From positions 3,019,001 through 3,083,000 of the forward strand of contig NZ_JBBOOE010000001.1 of NCBI RefSeq assembly GCF_038002965.1: a stretch of 64,000 bases of DNA, read 5' to 3'. A model generated the notes under the pieces. That model did not search any database. It saw only the letters and a list, made by a program, of their open reading frames with translations, and was not told where the DNA came from. This document shows positions 29,592-37,989 of this stretch, piece after piece. This DNA is from Robertmurraya sp. FSL R5-0851. GTDB lineage: Bacteria > Bacillota > Bacilli > Bacillales > Cytobacillaceae. The stretch's first letter is position 1. Each line of letters starts with the position of its first letter. Both the position numbers and the translations under genes were made by a program.

Positions 29592-30254
29592 TCAAGATTC
29601 TAGACCCTTCTTCTTCATAAGCAACTGGCGATCAAAGCTAAAACGAAGCAAAAGCTGACGGTCCTGTGAGTTCATATCGACAAATTGTAAAGATGCCTTC
29701 ATACGACTGTCATCTAATGGAATAAGTCTTACTACCTTACTCTTAACTTGTAAATAATGAATTTCACCGCTTTGCATAGGAAGTACTAACCATAATTGAA
29801 TAGTATGACCAGCACGGACTCCATGTTTATCGTTGATTAGGATTGCTGCACCGCCTGCACTAATATCATCTGTAACTGTTGTGAATGGTTTAAACTCTGC
29901 ATTGGTTGAATGCACTGCCACGTCTGCAGTTGTTTCGACCCTTACATATTGACGTCTCTGGATTTTAACTAAGTGTTCGTCACCAGGATAAGATAAAATA
30001 AGCATAGGAATATTCTGCTTGGTTCTTCCTAATACCTCAGATTCAAACAAAAAGACTGAGTTATTATCCTGAGAAACAAAGGAACCTTTTAACTGTGTCC
30101 CATCAATTAAAAAGACTGTTCGTTCAGTTGCCGTATTGATTGGATAATCAATATAGATTTGATTTTCTTTTTGTTCTACTACTTTACACTTAAACTTATC
30201 TAATTTATCTCCATACTTTAACTCGAGCATAATTACATTGCCTATTTTAAACAT
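29592..30254 (-). CDS. ypfA: PilZ-domain cyclic-di-GMP-binding flagellar brake protein
   Basis: YcgR/MotI-type regulator: with c-di-GMP bound, the B. subtilis homologue acts as a clutch on the flagellar MotA stator. The 220-residue protein has an N-terminal YcgR_2-like beta domain (residues 1-95) and a C-terminal PilZ domain. The PilZ domain has both ligand motifs, QRRQYVR (RxxxR) and DISAGGAA ([D/N]xSxxG). The likely start is ATG 30254 (MFKIGNVIML), with a GTGAT element 4 bases upstream. The stretch further upstream lacks similarity. It lies after ypeB's terminator and before ypfB, so it probably has its own promoter. Confidence 0.9.
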   Translation of the reverse strand: MFKIGNVIMLELKYGDKLDKFKCKVVEQKENQIYIDYPINTATERTVFLIDGTQLKGSFVSQDNNSVFLFESEVLGRTKQNIPMLILSYPGDEHLVKIQRRQYVRVETTADVAVHSTNAEFKPFTTVTDDISAGGAAILINDKHGVRAGHTIQLWLVLPMQSGEIHYLQVKSKVVRLIPLDDSRMKASLQFVDMNSQDRQLLLRFSFDRQLLMKKKGLES

Positions 30255-30330
30255 AAGAATCACACATCCTGTCAAAACTTGTCACTACAAATTATGACAT
30301 GAACTTAATCATTGACGCAATATGAATCTA

Positions 30331-30359
30331 AAAAAAAGGAAAAGCGGGTGCTTTTCCTT
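30331..30359 (-). terminator. Intrinsic terminator of sleB-ypeB
   Basis: Stem AAGGAAAAGC/GCTTTTCCTT with loop GGGT includes the ypeB stop codon at its base. Seven T residues follow on the minus strand. Confidence 0.9.
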
Positions 30360-31710
30360 ATACAACGTCCTCATATATTTCCTCGGCGTTTTCTAGTTTA
30401 TAAACCTTTTCTTCAATGCCACTATTTGCATTTATGAAAATACGATACGTATCATCACCAAGAGTTCCCATGAATTCATAACACAGTACTTCTTCGTTCA
30501 TATCATTTATAATGATCGATTGTCTATTTTCCATTACCTTAACACTTGGGTTAATTTTCTTTTGTGCGTCTTCCACTGATAGAGTTGGCTTTGGAATGTC
30601 TCTAACATGGTGAGAGCGTAGATAATCATCAGCAGAAAAACCTAAAATATTTCCATTATCCAAAGCTACTTTTACATTAATTGCATCAGGATACACTCTA
30701 ACATCATTTTCGTTTGTAACAAAGGTAAATACTCCAATATTATCGTACTGCGTGCTTTCAAACAGATCTAAATTTTCGAAACCCGTATCTTTTAAGAATT
30801 GAATCGCTTTCGTACTTGCATCATTTAGACTTAGTTTTTGTTCTTTCACATCACGAGAGTAGATAAACCAAATGGGATAACCACCTTTTTTCGTGACATC
30901 CATACTTGCTTCTTCATTGGTTCCCTTCTTTTGTACAGAAACGCTATAAAAACCAGTACTTGCCCCTTTTCCACTTTCTGTAACCTTAACAGCCACATCA
31001 TTTCCAAAGGCTGCATATTTTTTTGCGATTTGGACCGCCTCTTCTTCTTTTACTTGTTTGCCTTGCAAGAATTTAAACTCGTTGTCTTCTTTTTGACTTA
31101 AAGACACAAAGGCAGGTCCAAAATCTGTGTCTCCATATCCTTCTACTGTTTTCTCAACGGTCTTAAAACCATCAATAATTGTATTATCTAAAGGCTCTTC
31201 TGATGATGCTAGAGCCAACTCCACATCCATCCAGCGTAAGTTATTTTCTAAAACCATATGCTGTACCTTTCGTAATTCTCCCTGAATTTCTGCAGACTGC
31301 TTATACAGGTCCTGTAACGATTGGTACTCTTTATCGGTTAGTGGCTCTTTCTCTAAATCTCTAATGGCGGTACGATAACTAAAATCACCTATTTTCGCGA
31401 GAAACTCCTCCGTCTTGTTGAAAGGTAGAAGTGTTAATGGAAGTTGCCCAACATCACTATGAGCATCAGATGTTATTTTCCAAACCTCTGCTAAAGAAGG
31501 CGATAATGATTCCCTTGAATTCATCGCTAATGTTGTTCCTATTTTATTATTCAGTAAATCTACCTGATAGCTTAGATCATGAAACGCTCTTTGATAGTTG
31601 TTCTCTGCATTAATGAGTACGGCATTTTTTTCACGATGCTCTTGATAGCCCCAAAAAGCCGTTCCTGCTACCCCGAGCACCAAAACACCTATTAAGATTG
31701 TTCTAATCAA
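30358..31710 (-). CDS. ypeB: Germination protein YpeB
   Basis: Partner of the cortex-lytic enzyme SleB. The two stabilise each other in the spore, and YpeB is cleaved during germination to release SleB activity. The 450-residue protein has an N-terminal membrane anchor (ILIGVLVLGVAGTAFWGY), a helical coiled region (about 30-220) and three C-terminal PepSY-like repeats. The start is TTG at 31710, 13 bp after the sleB stop, with GGGGTGAGG across the sleB stop codon. The frame is open for another 44 codons upstream but overlaps sleB with no site. Confidence 0.95.
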   Translation of the reverse strand: MIRTILIGVLVLGVAGTAFWGYQEHREKNAVLINAENNYQRAFHDLSYQVDLLNNKIGTTLAMNSRESLSPSLAEVWKITSDAHSDVGQLPLTLLPFNKTEEFLAKIGDFSYRTAIRDLEKEPLTDKEYQSLQDLYKQSAEIQGELRKVQHMVLENNLRWMDVELALASSEEPLDNTIIDGFKTVEKTVEGYGDTDFGPAFVSLSQKEDNEFKFLQGKQVKEEEAVQIAKKYAAFGNDVAVKVTESGKGASTGFYSVSVQKKGTNEEASMDVTKKGGYPIWFIYSRDVKEQKLSLNDASTKAIQFLKDTGFENLDLFESTQYDNIGVFTFVTNENDVRVYPDAINVKVALDNGNILGFSADDYLRSHHVRDIPKPTLSVEDAQKKINPSVKVMENRQSIIINDMNEEVLCYEFMGTLGDDTYRIFINANSGIEEKVYKLENAEEIYEDVV

Positions 31711-31723
31711 TTCGACCTCACCC

Positions 31724-32770
31724 CTATTTACAGAATATATGCTTTCCGATGCGCTTAATTTGTGGCCTAGACCAAATCCATCCACTTGTCGCCGTGTCAG
31801 GGTTAAAATAATAGATGGCATTACCAGTTGGGTCCCAACCATTCATTGCGTCTAGAACAGCTTTCTTTGCGTTCTCATTTGGGGTTAACCAAATCTGGCC
31901 ATCCGCAACGGCAGTAAACGCTCTTGGCTCAAAAATAACCCCTGAAACCGTATTTGGAAATGTAGCACTTTGTACCCTGTTTAATATGACAGCTGCCACC
32001 GCCACTTGACCAATATAAGGTTCACCTCTCGCTTCTCCATACACAGCGTTTGCCATTAGCTGAATATCATTCTGTGAAAACCCACTTGGTACATTAGCTG
32101 CTGTAGGTTTTTTTGGTGGAGTTGCAGCTGTTGCTTTCGGGCCAGTTTGATTCCCAGCATTCGCTTGTGGTGCCGCAGGTTTTTTTGCTGTCGTATTATT
32201 ATTTTGAGGCTTCTTTGCAGCTGTTGTATTCTGTTTCGGTTGTTGTGCAGTTGGTTTTTTCGCTTGAGTTTTTGCCGTTGGTTTTTGTTCTTGAGTTTTT
32301 GCAGTTGGTTTTTTTGCTGTTGCCGTTCCTTGATTGTTATTCGGCTGTGCCTTATTTACTTTTGGGTCTGGCTTCTTTTGCTTTGCTAAATCTACTCCAC
32401 CATAATGAGTAAATTTGTTTCCCTTATTAATTTGTTCCTTTACAAATTGCTCATTGTACTTTGTTGCCTTTGCTAATTTCTGCTTTGTTGTTGGTCCAGC
32501 AAGTCCATCGATTGGCAATCCAAATTCGTACTGAAAGTTTCTTAGAGCCCAATACGTCTTCCATCCAAATACACCGTCAATTTTTCCATTATAATATCCG
32601 ATATACTGAAGACGTGATTGAAGTTCGATAACATCTTCACCTACTGCCCCTTGTTGAATTACTTGATTGGTGAAGGCGTCAACCTGATCCACCTTTGTGG
32701 TAAAGGGGATAATCACTTGAGTTAAAAATAAGATTGTAGCTACTTTCATTAATAAAATTTTTTTGTTCAT
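31724..32770 (-). CDS. sleB: Spore cortex-lytic enzyme SleB
   Basis: Lytic transglycosylase that degrades muramic-delta-lactam-containing cortex during germination. The 348-residue precursor has a signal peptide (residues 1-32), a peptidoglycan-binding domain at about 36-103 (VIELQSRLQYIGYYNGKIDG) and a long low-complexity linker at about 130-228 rich in A, K, P, T, Q and N with repeated KKPTA units. A C-terminal hydrolase_2 domain has NAVYGEARGEPYIGQVAVAA, with the catalytic Glu in YGEARGE. The linker makes the protein about 40 residues longer than the B. subtilis enzyme (about 305). GGGGG lies 9 bases before ATG 32770. The gene is co-transcribed with ypeB; a sigma-G promoter is expected but I could not pick one confidently. 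Confidence 0.95.
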   Translation of the reverse strand: MNKKILLMKVATILFLTQVIIPFTTKVDQVDAFTNQVIQQGAVGEDVIELQSRLQYIGYYNGKIDGVFGWKTYWALRNFQYEFGLPIDGLAGPTTKQKLAKATKYNEQFVKEQINKGNKFTHYGGVDLAKQKKPDPKVNKAQPNNNQGTATAKKPTAKTQEQKPTAKTQAKKPTAQQPKQNTTAAKKPQNNNTTAKKPAAPQANAGNQTGPKATAATPPKKPTAANVPSGFSQNDIQLMANAVYGEARGEPYIGQVAVAAVILNRVQSATFPNTVSGVIFEPRAFTAVADGQIWLTPNENAKKAVLDAMNGWDPTGNAIYYFNPDTATSGWIWSRPQIKRIGKHIFCK

Positions 32771-32879
32771 CGTTTGCAACCCCCAGATGTAAATCTTATT
32801 AACATTAATCCTATTTTTTGTAGAGGTTGGTTTTTTATGCAAAAAAGCTAGCAGAAACTTCTTTAACAAGAATTTAGGA

Positions 32880-32919
32880 CAAAACAAAACCCCTTTCAAT
32901 TTTAAAATTGAAGGGGGTT
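32880..32919 (-). terminator. Intrinsic terminator of prsW
   Basis: A long A/T-rich stem (CCCCTTTCAATTTT with AAAATTGAAGGGGG) contains the prsW stop codon and its last sense codons. The minus strand then reads TTTTGTTTTG. Confidence 0.8.
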
Positions 32920-33594
32920 CTGAATTTGTATATCATCATTCGATGCCTTTATTCCGCTCAAGTGCCTCGCACTCTTCACTTTACGGAGAGCCAGCCACCA
33001 TAAAAAAATCATAAATGGTAAAATAAAAAGCAACCAATACTCAAATGACATTAGTATATAATCGTAAATACCATGAAAAAATACTGGAAGAAGCAGTGAA
33101 AAAAGGAGCCATTTTCCTTTTTTATCTTTCGTGAATTTTCCTTTTCCTAAATAGTAACCCATTAATACACCAAAAAGCGCATGACTTGAAACAGGTAATA
33201 GCGCTCGACCTATAGCATGCTCAACCCCATTTGCCACCAAATATAATATATTTTCACTTGTTGCGAACCCTAGTGCTACTGAGGTACCATACACAATTCC
33301 ATCGTATGGCTCGTCAAATTCAACATGTTGATAAATGGCATAAAAAAGTATGAACCACTTAAAAAATTCTTCCAAAAAACCCGTTGTAAAGAAGGCGTTT
33401 AAAAAATCAGAAACAACCAAATGCTCTACTTCAATCACATATTGAATAAACATAATTGGAAATACAAGCAGTGCACCATATATAAATGTGCGAAAAACCA
33501 CTGAGATTGGTTCTGACCCGTACTCATCTCTTAAGTAAAAATAACTAAGAAGAGCTAAGCCAGGAGCTATCCCAGCAGAAAAAATCCCTAGCAT
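32902..33594 (-). CDS. prsW: Intramembrane glutamic protease PrsW
   Basis: PrsW makes the first (site-1) cut in the anti-sigma factor RsiW in B. subtilis, releasing the cell-envelope stress sigma factor W. The 230-residue protein has about seven hydrophobic segments and the family motifs EEFFKW (glutamate motif), [11 protein letters not shown] and FFHGIYDY, whose Glu and His residues are implicated in catalysis. RsiW and SigW are not encoded in this window. It lies directly upstream of sleB with its own terminator. B. subtilis calls it ypdC. Confidence 0.93.
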   Translation of the reverse strand: MLGIFSAGIAPGLALLSYFYLRDEYGSEPISVVFRTFIYGALLVFPIMFIQYVIEVEHLVVSDFLNAFFTTGFLEEFFKWFILFYAIYQHVEFDEPYDGIVYGTSVALGFATSENILYLVANGVEHAIGRALLPVSSHALFGVLMGYYLGKGKFTKDKKGKWLLFSLLLPVFFHGIYDYILMSFEYWLLFILPFMIFLWWLALRKVKSARHLSGIKASNDDIQIQNPLQF

Positions 33595-33735
33595 TTGCTA
33601 TCCTCTTTTCCATTCGTTTATTCCATCGTACCATGAGTTCTTAAGAAAGAAAATCTATATTTTTAACGTTACGTGTAGACGAAGTAGCTTTCAAATAGGT
33701 ATGATTTTAAGTGGATGACATAACAGGAGGTTCTT

Positions 33736-34704
33736 ATGAAAAATCTACTTGTAATCCATACAGGTGGGACGATTGCCATGAGTGAAGATACGGAAACGGG
33801 AGCGGTAAAACCGGGCGAAAAAAATCCAATTGTCGATAAAACAAAGGAGCTTTTGTCCGTTGCGAATTTAATCATTGAGGAGCCTTTCCAGCTGCCCTCA
33901 CCCCATATTACAGCAAAAGAAATGCTGCAACTAAAAGATATTATTGAATCTTATTTAAAGGAAGATAAAATAAACGGAGTTGTGATTACACATGGTACAG
34001 ATACATTGGAGGAAACTGCCTATTTCTTAGATTTAACGATTCGGTCAAGCATACCGATTGTACTGACAGGGGCAATGAGATCAAGTAATGAAATTGGTTC
34101 AGACGGTCTTTATAATTTACTTTCTGCTTTAAAAGTAGCAAACAGTGATGAAGCCGTTGGAAATGGCGTTCTAGTTGTGTTAAATGATGAAATACATACA
34201 GCAGTAAATGTAACGAAGACACATACAAGCAATGTATCTACCTTTCAAAGTCCGCAGTATGGACCGATAGGGACAGTGACAAAAAGAGGAGTTTTCTTTC
34301 ACCACTCACCAAGAAAAAAAGAAATATATCATATAGATAAAATTTCCAAACGGGTGGTACTAATTAAAGCCCATGCCGGAATGGATTCCTCCCTGCTTTA
34401 TGCGATAAACGATTTACATTTTGACGGAGTTGTCATTGAAGCATTAGGACAAGGAAACCTACCTCCAGCTTCTATTCCTGGTATTAAGCTTTTACTCGAA
34501 AACAAAATACCCGTTGTTTTTGTATCAAGATGCTTTAATGGCCTAGCGGAAGATGTGTATAGCTATGAAGGCGGTGGGAAACAGTTTAAGGATTTAGGCG
34601 TTATTTTCTCTAAGGGTCTGAATGGGCAGAAGGCTAGAATAAAATTGATGATTGCTCTAGAATCAACTAGTCATATAACCAAATTGGATCGCATGTTTCA
34701 ATAA
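33736..34704 (+). CDS. ansA: L-asparaginase, type I (cytosolic)
   Basis: Hydrolyses L-asparagine to aspartate and ammonia. The 322-residue protein has the two conserved active-site blocks: HTGGTIA near the N-terminus (nucleophile Thr12) and THGTDTLEETAYF near residue 88 (Thr/Asp pair). LTGAMRSSNEIGSDG also supports the family. No signal peptide is present, consistent with the cytosolic type I form. AGGAGG lies 6-7 bases before the ATG. It is one of the few plus-strand genes and sits between prsW and ypdA, where B. subtilis has no asparaginase. TTGACA-like boxes upstream are weak. Confidence 0.94.
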   Translation: MKNLLVIHTGGTIAMSEDTETGAVKPGEKNPIVDKTKELLSVANLIIEEPFQLPSPHITAKEMLQLKDIIESYLKEDKINGVVITHGTDTLEETAYFLDLTIRSSIPIVLTGAMRSSNEIGSDGLYNLLSALKVANSDEAVGNGVLVVLNDEIHTAVNVTKTHTSNVSTFQSPQYGPIGTVTKRGVFFHHSPRKKEIYHIDKISKRVVLIKAHAGMDSSLLYAINDLHFDGVVIEALGQGNLPPASIPGIKLLLENKIPVVFVSRCFNGLAEDVYSYEGGGKQFKDLGVIFSKGLNGQKARIKLMIALESTSHITKLDRMFQ

Positions 34705-34732
34705 AAATACCGGGCTTAAATGCCCGGTATTT
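34705..34732. terminator. Bidirectional terminator between ansA and ypdA
   Basis: An 11-bp perfect stem AAATACCGGGC/GCCCGGTATTT with a TTAAAT loop sits between converging stops. Confidence 0.88.
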
Positions 34733-34733
34733 C

Positions 34734-35699
34734 TTACGATTTTTTATTAGCTATCGATTGAGCGATTTGCTCTCCATGAAAGCGGCCGTTTTCAATAAAA
34801 ATTTCATTCGCATTGTTTCCAGCCGCCAATACACCTGCAATATAAATGCCGTCAATATTGCTTTCCATCGTCTCTCCATCATACCTTGGTCTTCCAGTCT
34901 CTCTGTCAATTTCTATACCCATCTGAGCAAGAAAGCCATGATCTGGATGATAACCAGTCATAGCAAAAACAAAGTCGTTTTTTATACTAAACTCTTTGCC
35001 ATGTTTGACATAAGTTACTTTGTCAGCTTCGATTTCCTTTAATTCTGCTTCAAATTCCATCTTTACGACACCATTTCGAACGAGCGAATCAAATTCAGGA
35101 AGAATCCACGGTTTAATAGAAGGAGAATATTCTTTCCCACGGTAAATGACAGTTACTCTTGCACCTGCTTTTACAAGCTCAATCGTAGCGTCAACGCTTG
35201 AGTTCTTCCCTCCGACGACAACAATATCCTGATCGAAATAAGGATGAGCTTCCTTAAAATAATGAGATACCTTTGGTAAATCCTCACCTGGAATTCCCAT
35301 TATATTTGGATGATCATAATAACCGGTTGCTACAATCACATACTTTGTAGTGTACTCCTTTATATGTGTGCGAACGATAAACTCATTCGCTTCTTTTTTC
35401 ACACTTGTTACTTTTTCAAAAGGTTGAACCCGTAATCCTTTTCTTTTTACTACTTCGCGGTAATAAACCAATGCTTGATTCCTTCTTGGTTTGTATTCTT
35501 CTGTTAAAAAAGGAACTTCACCAATTTCTAATTTCTCACTCGTACTAAAAAAAGTTTGGTGTGTAGGATAATGATAAATTGCATTCACTATATTTCCTTT
35601 TTCAATAACCAGGGGATTTATTCCAATTTTTTTCAATGCGATGGCCGCTGATAAGCCACACGGCCCTCCACCAATAATAATTGCATCTTCTATTTGCAT
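34734..35699 (-). CDS. ypdA: Bacillithiol disulfide reductase, YpdA type
   Basis: An NADPH-dependent flavoprotein that reduces oxidised bacillithiol disulfide, part of the low-molecular-weight thiol redox system. The 321-residue protein has an FAD Rossmann motif GGGPCGLSAA near residue 10, a second NADPH loop GGKNSSVDA and VIVATGYYDHP. The ATG at 35699 has AGGAGAGAG upstream. The in-frame stretch before it is the gudB terminator, so it is not coding. The adjacent gudB gene also precedes ypdA in B. subtilis. Confidence 0.93.
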   Translation of the reverse strand: MQIEDAIIIGGGPCGLSAAIALKKIGINPLVIEKGNIVNAIYHYPTHQTFFSTSEKLEIGEVPFLTEEYKPRRNQALVYYREVVKRKGLRVQPFEKVTSVKKEANEFIVRTHIKEYTTKYVIVATGYYDHPNIMGIPGEDLPKVSHYFKEAHPYFDQDIVVVGGKNSSVDATIELVKAGARVTVIYRGKEYSPSIKPWILPEFDSLVRNGVVKMEFEAELKEIEADKVTYVKHGKEFSIKNDFVFAMTGYHPDHGFLAQMGIEIDRETGRPRYDGETMESNIDGIYIAGVLAAGNNANEIFIENGRFHGEQIAQSIANKKS

Positions 35700-35715
35700 C
35701 GCTCTCTCTCCTAAA

Positions 35716-35754
35716 CAAAAAATCTCCATCATTATATGATAGGAGATTTTTTCT
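35716..35754 (-). terminator. Intrinsic terminator of gudB
   Basis: AAAAAATCTCC and its complement GGAGATTTTTT, extended by ATCAT/ATGAT after a one-base bulge, lie about 20 bp beyond the gudB stop and upstream of the ypdA ribosome site. Confidence 0.82.
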
Positions 35755-35774
35755 TGCTTTTCAAATATAAATCA

Positions 35775-37049
35775 TTAAATCCAACCTCTAAATCTTGATG
35801 CTTCGGCCATTTTCCTTACACCGACCATATATGCTGCTAAGCGCATATCTACTCGTCTGGTTTGTGCAGTATCATATATATTATTAAAGGATTTACACAT
35901 AACCTTTTCTAATTTTTCTTCCACTTCTTCTTCCGTCCAGTAATACCCTTGATTATTTTGGACCCACTCAAAATAAGAAACGGTAACTCCACCCGCAGAG
36001 GCAAGCACATCAGGTACAAGTAAAATCCCTCGGTCCGTTAAAATCTTAGTTGCTTCGAGGGTCGTTGGACCATTTGCTGCTTCAACAACAATCTTTGCGC
36101 GAATATTATGGGCGTTATCTTCAGTGATTTGATTCTCAATTGCTGCAGGAACCAAGATGTCACATTCTAATTCAAGCAACTCTTTATTAGAGATTGTATT
36201 ATTAAAAAGCTTCGTAACTGTTCCAAAGCTATCACGTCTATCCAACAAATAATCTATATCCAATCCATTTGGATCATGTAATGCTCCATAAGCATCAGAG
36301 ATACCCACTACTTTTGCACCTGCGTCATGCATAAACTTTGATAGATAACTGCCCGCGTTTCCAAACCCTTGGACAACCACGCGCGCACCTTCAATATTAA
36401 TACCCTTCTTCGCAGCTGCTTCTCTTATACAAATGGTTACACCTTTTGCTGTTGCCGACTCCCTGCCATGTGAACCACCTAATACGAGTGGTTTTCCAGT
36501 TATAAACCCTGGAGAATTAAATTCATCTATTCGACTATATTCATCCATCATCCAAGCCATAATTTGTGAATTTGTAAACACATCTGGCGCCGGAATATCT
36601 TTGGTTGGTCCAACAATTTGACTTATTGCTCTAACGTAACCACGACTTAATCGTTCAAGTTCACGAAATGACATATCACGAGGGTCACACACAATGCCCC
36701 CCTTACCTCCACCATATGGTAAGTCAACGATTCCACATTTTAAGCTCATCCAAATAGAAAGCGCCTTTACTTCCTTTTCTGTTACACCAGGATGGAAACG
36801 AATTCCTCCTTTTGTAGGTCCAACAGCATCATTGTGTTGTGCACGATACCCTGTAAATATCTTTACTGACCCATCGTCCATCCTTACTGGGATTTTTACT
36901 GTTAACATTCTCATTGGTTCTTTTAATAGTTCATATACTTCTTCAGGGTAGCCAAGCTTTTCTAATGCACTGTGAATAACAGTTTGAGTCGATCTTAGCA
37001 CATCAAGCTTTTCTTCATCGTTTATGTTTGTAGTCCCTTTTTCGGCCAC
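35775..37049 (-). CDS. gudB: NAD-specific glutamate dehydrogenase
   Basis: Catabolic oxidation of glutamate to 2-oxoglutarate and ammonia, linking nitrogen and carbon metabolism. The 424-residue protein has the substrate-binding and catalytic-lysine block PYGGGKGGIVCDPRDMS, the NAD loop QGFGNAGSYL, and the C-terminus MAEASRFRGWI of the Bacillus GudB/RocG family. The start is GTG at 37049 with AGGAGGG 7 bases upstream. The 9-bp VKA duplication that silences gudB in B. subtilis 168 is absent (VTEKEVKALSIW reads once). A sigma-A promoter lies at 37098-37125. Confidence 0.96.
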   Translation of the reverse strand: MAEKGTTNINDEEKLDVLRSTQTVIHSALEKLGYPEEVYELLKEPMRMLTVKIPVRMDDGSVKIFTGYRAQHNDAVGPTKGGIRFHPGVTEKEVKALSIWMSLKCGIVDLPYGGGKGGIVCDPRDMSFRELERLSRGYVRAISQIVGPTKDIPAPDVFTNSQIMAWMMDEYSRIDEFNSPGFITGKPLVLGGSHGRESATAKGVTICIREAAAKKGINIEGARVVVQGFGNAGSYLSKFMHDAGAKVVGISDAYGALHDPNGLDIDYLLDRRDSFGTVTKLFNNTISNKELLELECDILVPAAIENQITEDNAHNIRAKIVVEAANGPTTLEATKILTDRGILLVPDVLASAGGVTVSYFEWVQNNQGYYWTEEEVEEKLEKVMCKSFNNIYDTAQTRRVDMRLAAYMVGVRKMAEASRFRGWI

Positions 37050-37097
37050 TATTTTACCCTCCTAAAATCACTAACAATGTTGTCCCATTCATGACAT

Positions 37098-37125
37098 AGT
37101 ATACACTTTTGGGTAATTTATGCAA
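37098..37125 (-). promoter_or_regulatory. Sigma-A promoter of gudB
   Basis: On the minus strand TTGCAT (37120-37125), a 16-bp spacer and TATACT (37098-37103), about 50 bp upstream of the gudB GTG start. Beyond it, the rest of the gap to 37326 is AT-rich with nothing else I can identify. Confidence 0.65.
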
Positions 37126-37321
37126 TAATAAATGAAAATTTTTTGACATTTTTACGATATTTATTGAAAACGCTGTCATTGTTGTTATTTAGGGAATTTT
37201 CTGTATTTTTCATCTTTCCCTTACTTGCCTTTCAAAGGGCTTTCTCCTTTTATTTGAATACTATTTAGTAGTGTCTGTTGTTCGCCGTAAGATATTCTTT
37301 TAGAAAAAAACGGCAAAGACA

Positions 37322-37344
37322 GTCCATTACTTAAAGTAATGGAC
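37322..37344 (-). terminator. Possible terminator hairpin over the ypbH stop
   Basis: GTCCATTACTT/AAGTAATGGAC is an 11-bp perfect inverted repeat that includes the last codons and stop of ypbH. The downstream T tract is about 15 nt away rather than adjacent, so termination is uncertain. Confidence 0.4.
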
Positions 37345-37905
37345 AATTGTCTCAACCGCTTTCTGATCAATCACTGTTTTCCCATACTCTTTTATACGAT
37401 GAATACTTTCAAGAGTAGGGTTTGAGTATTCAGATAGAACAACTGCCACTAACATTAAGTTACAGTCTTCTACATTTTCTATACAAAAATAATACCTGTC
37501 CTCCATTACATATAAGCTTCCCCCAGTAAAGCCGAGTACTTTGAGCTGATGGGACACTTGAATGACATATTCAAAATTGGTAAATTCATAAATGAGGTCC
37601 TGCTTTTCCTTAACACTTACCTGTAAATCATAGAAGGAATCCATTAAGGAGCTGTCTTCTTCTTCCTCATCCATCGTGACAATCATGACCATTCCCTGAG
37701 TATGCATCGTAAAGATTTCTACCGCAACCGTTCCTTGTATATCCACATCAAATTGTTCACTTGCTTCTTCAAGCATTTCATGGAACAATTGATGCCATTT
37801 TAATGAATCTTTCCATATATCCTCTTTTGTTAATCCTCTTTCAGATAAATCATCAATAGTTAAAAAAATTTTTATTTTATTATACGTTAATCGTTCTAAG
37901 CGCAT
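37327..37905 (-). CDS. ypbH: MecA paralogue YpbH, adaptor for the Clp protease
   Basis: MecA-type adaptor that delivers substrates to ClpCP; YpbH is the paralogue that affects competence and sporulation in B. subtilis. The 192-residue protein has an N-terminal substrate-binding domain (MRLERLTYNKIKIFLTIDDL), an acidic linker (DEEEEDSS near residue 85) and a C-terminal ClpC-binding domain. The ATG at 37905 has AGGGGG 7 bases upstream; an in-frame start eight codons earlier has no site. It sits next to gudB as in B. subtilis. Which substrates it binds here cannot be told. Confidence 0.88.
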   Translation of the reverse strand: MRLERLTYNKIKIFLTIDDLSERGLTKEDIWKDSLKWHQLFHEMLEEASEQFDVDIQGTVAVEIFTMHTQGMVMIVTMDEEEEDSSLMDSFYDLQVSVKEKQDLIYEFTNFEYVIQVSHQLKVLGFTGGSLYVMEDRYYFCIENVEDCNLMLVAVVLSEYSNPTLESIHRIKEYGKTVIDQKAVETIVHYFK

Positions 37906-37989
37906 TATAAAGCCCCCTGCTGTGAACAACTGTTTGTTTAGTGTATGATATTCTTGCAGGAAGGTGAATTGTCTAATTGATATTCCTTC

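Noticed and set aside
32113..32412. Plus-strand open frames opposite the sleB linker
   Set aside because: They are a by-product of the low-complexity Lys/Pro/Thr codons on the other strand; strings of Leu, Phe and Cys with no start signals.
35700..35732. An 11-residue N-terminal extension of ypdA
   Set aside because: The sequence is the gudB terminator stem; AGGAGAG lies before ATG 35699.
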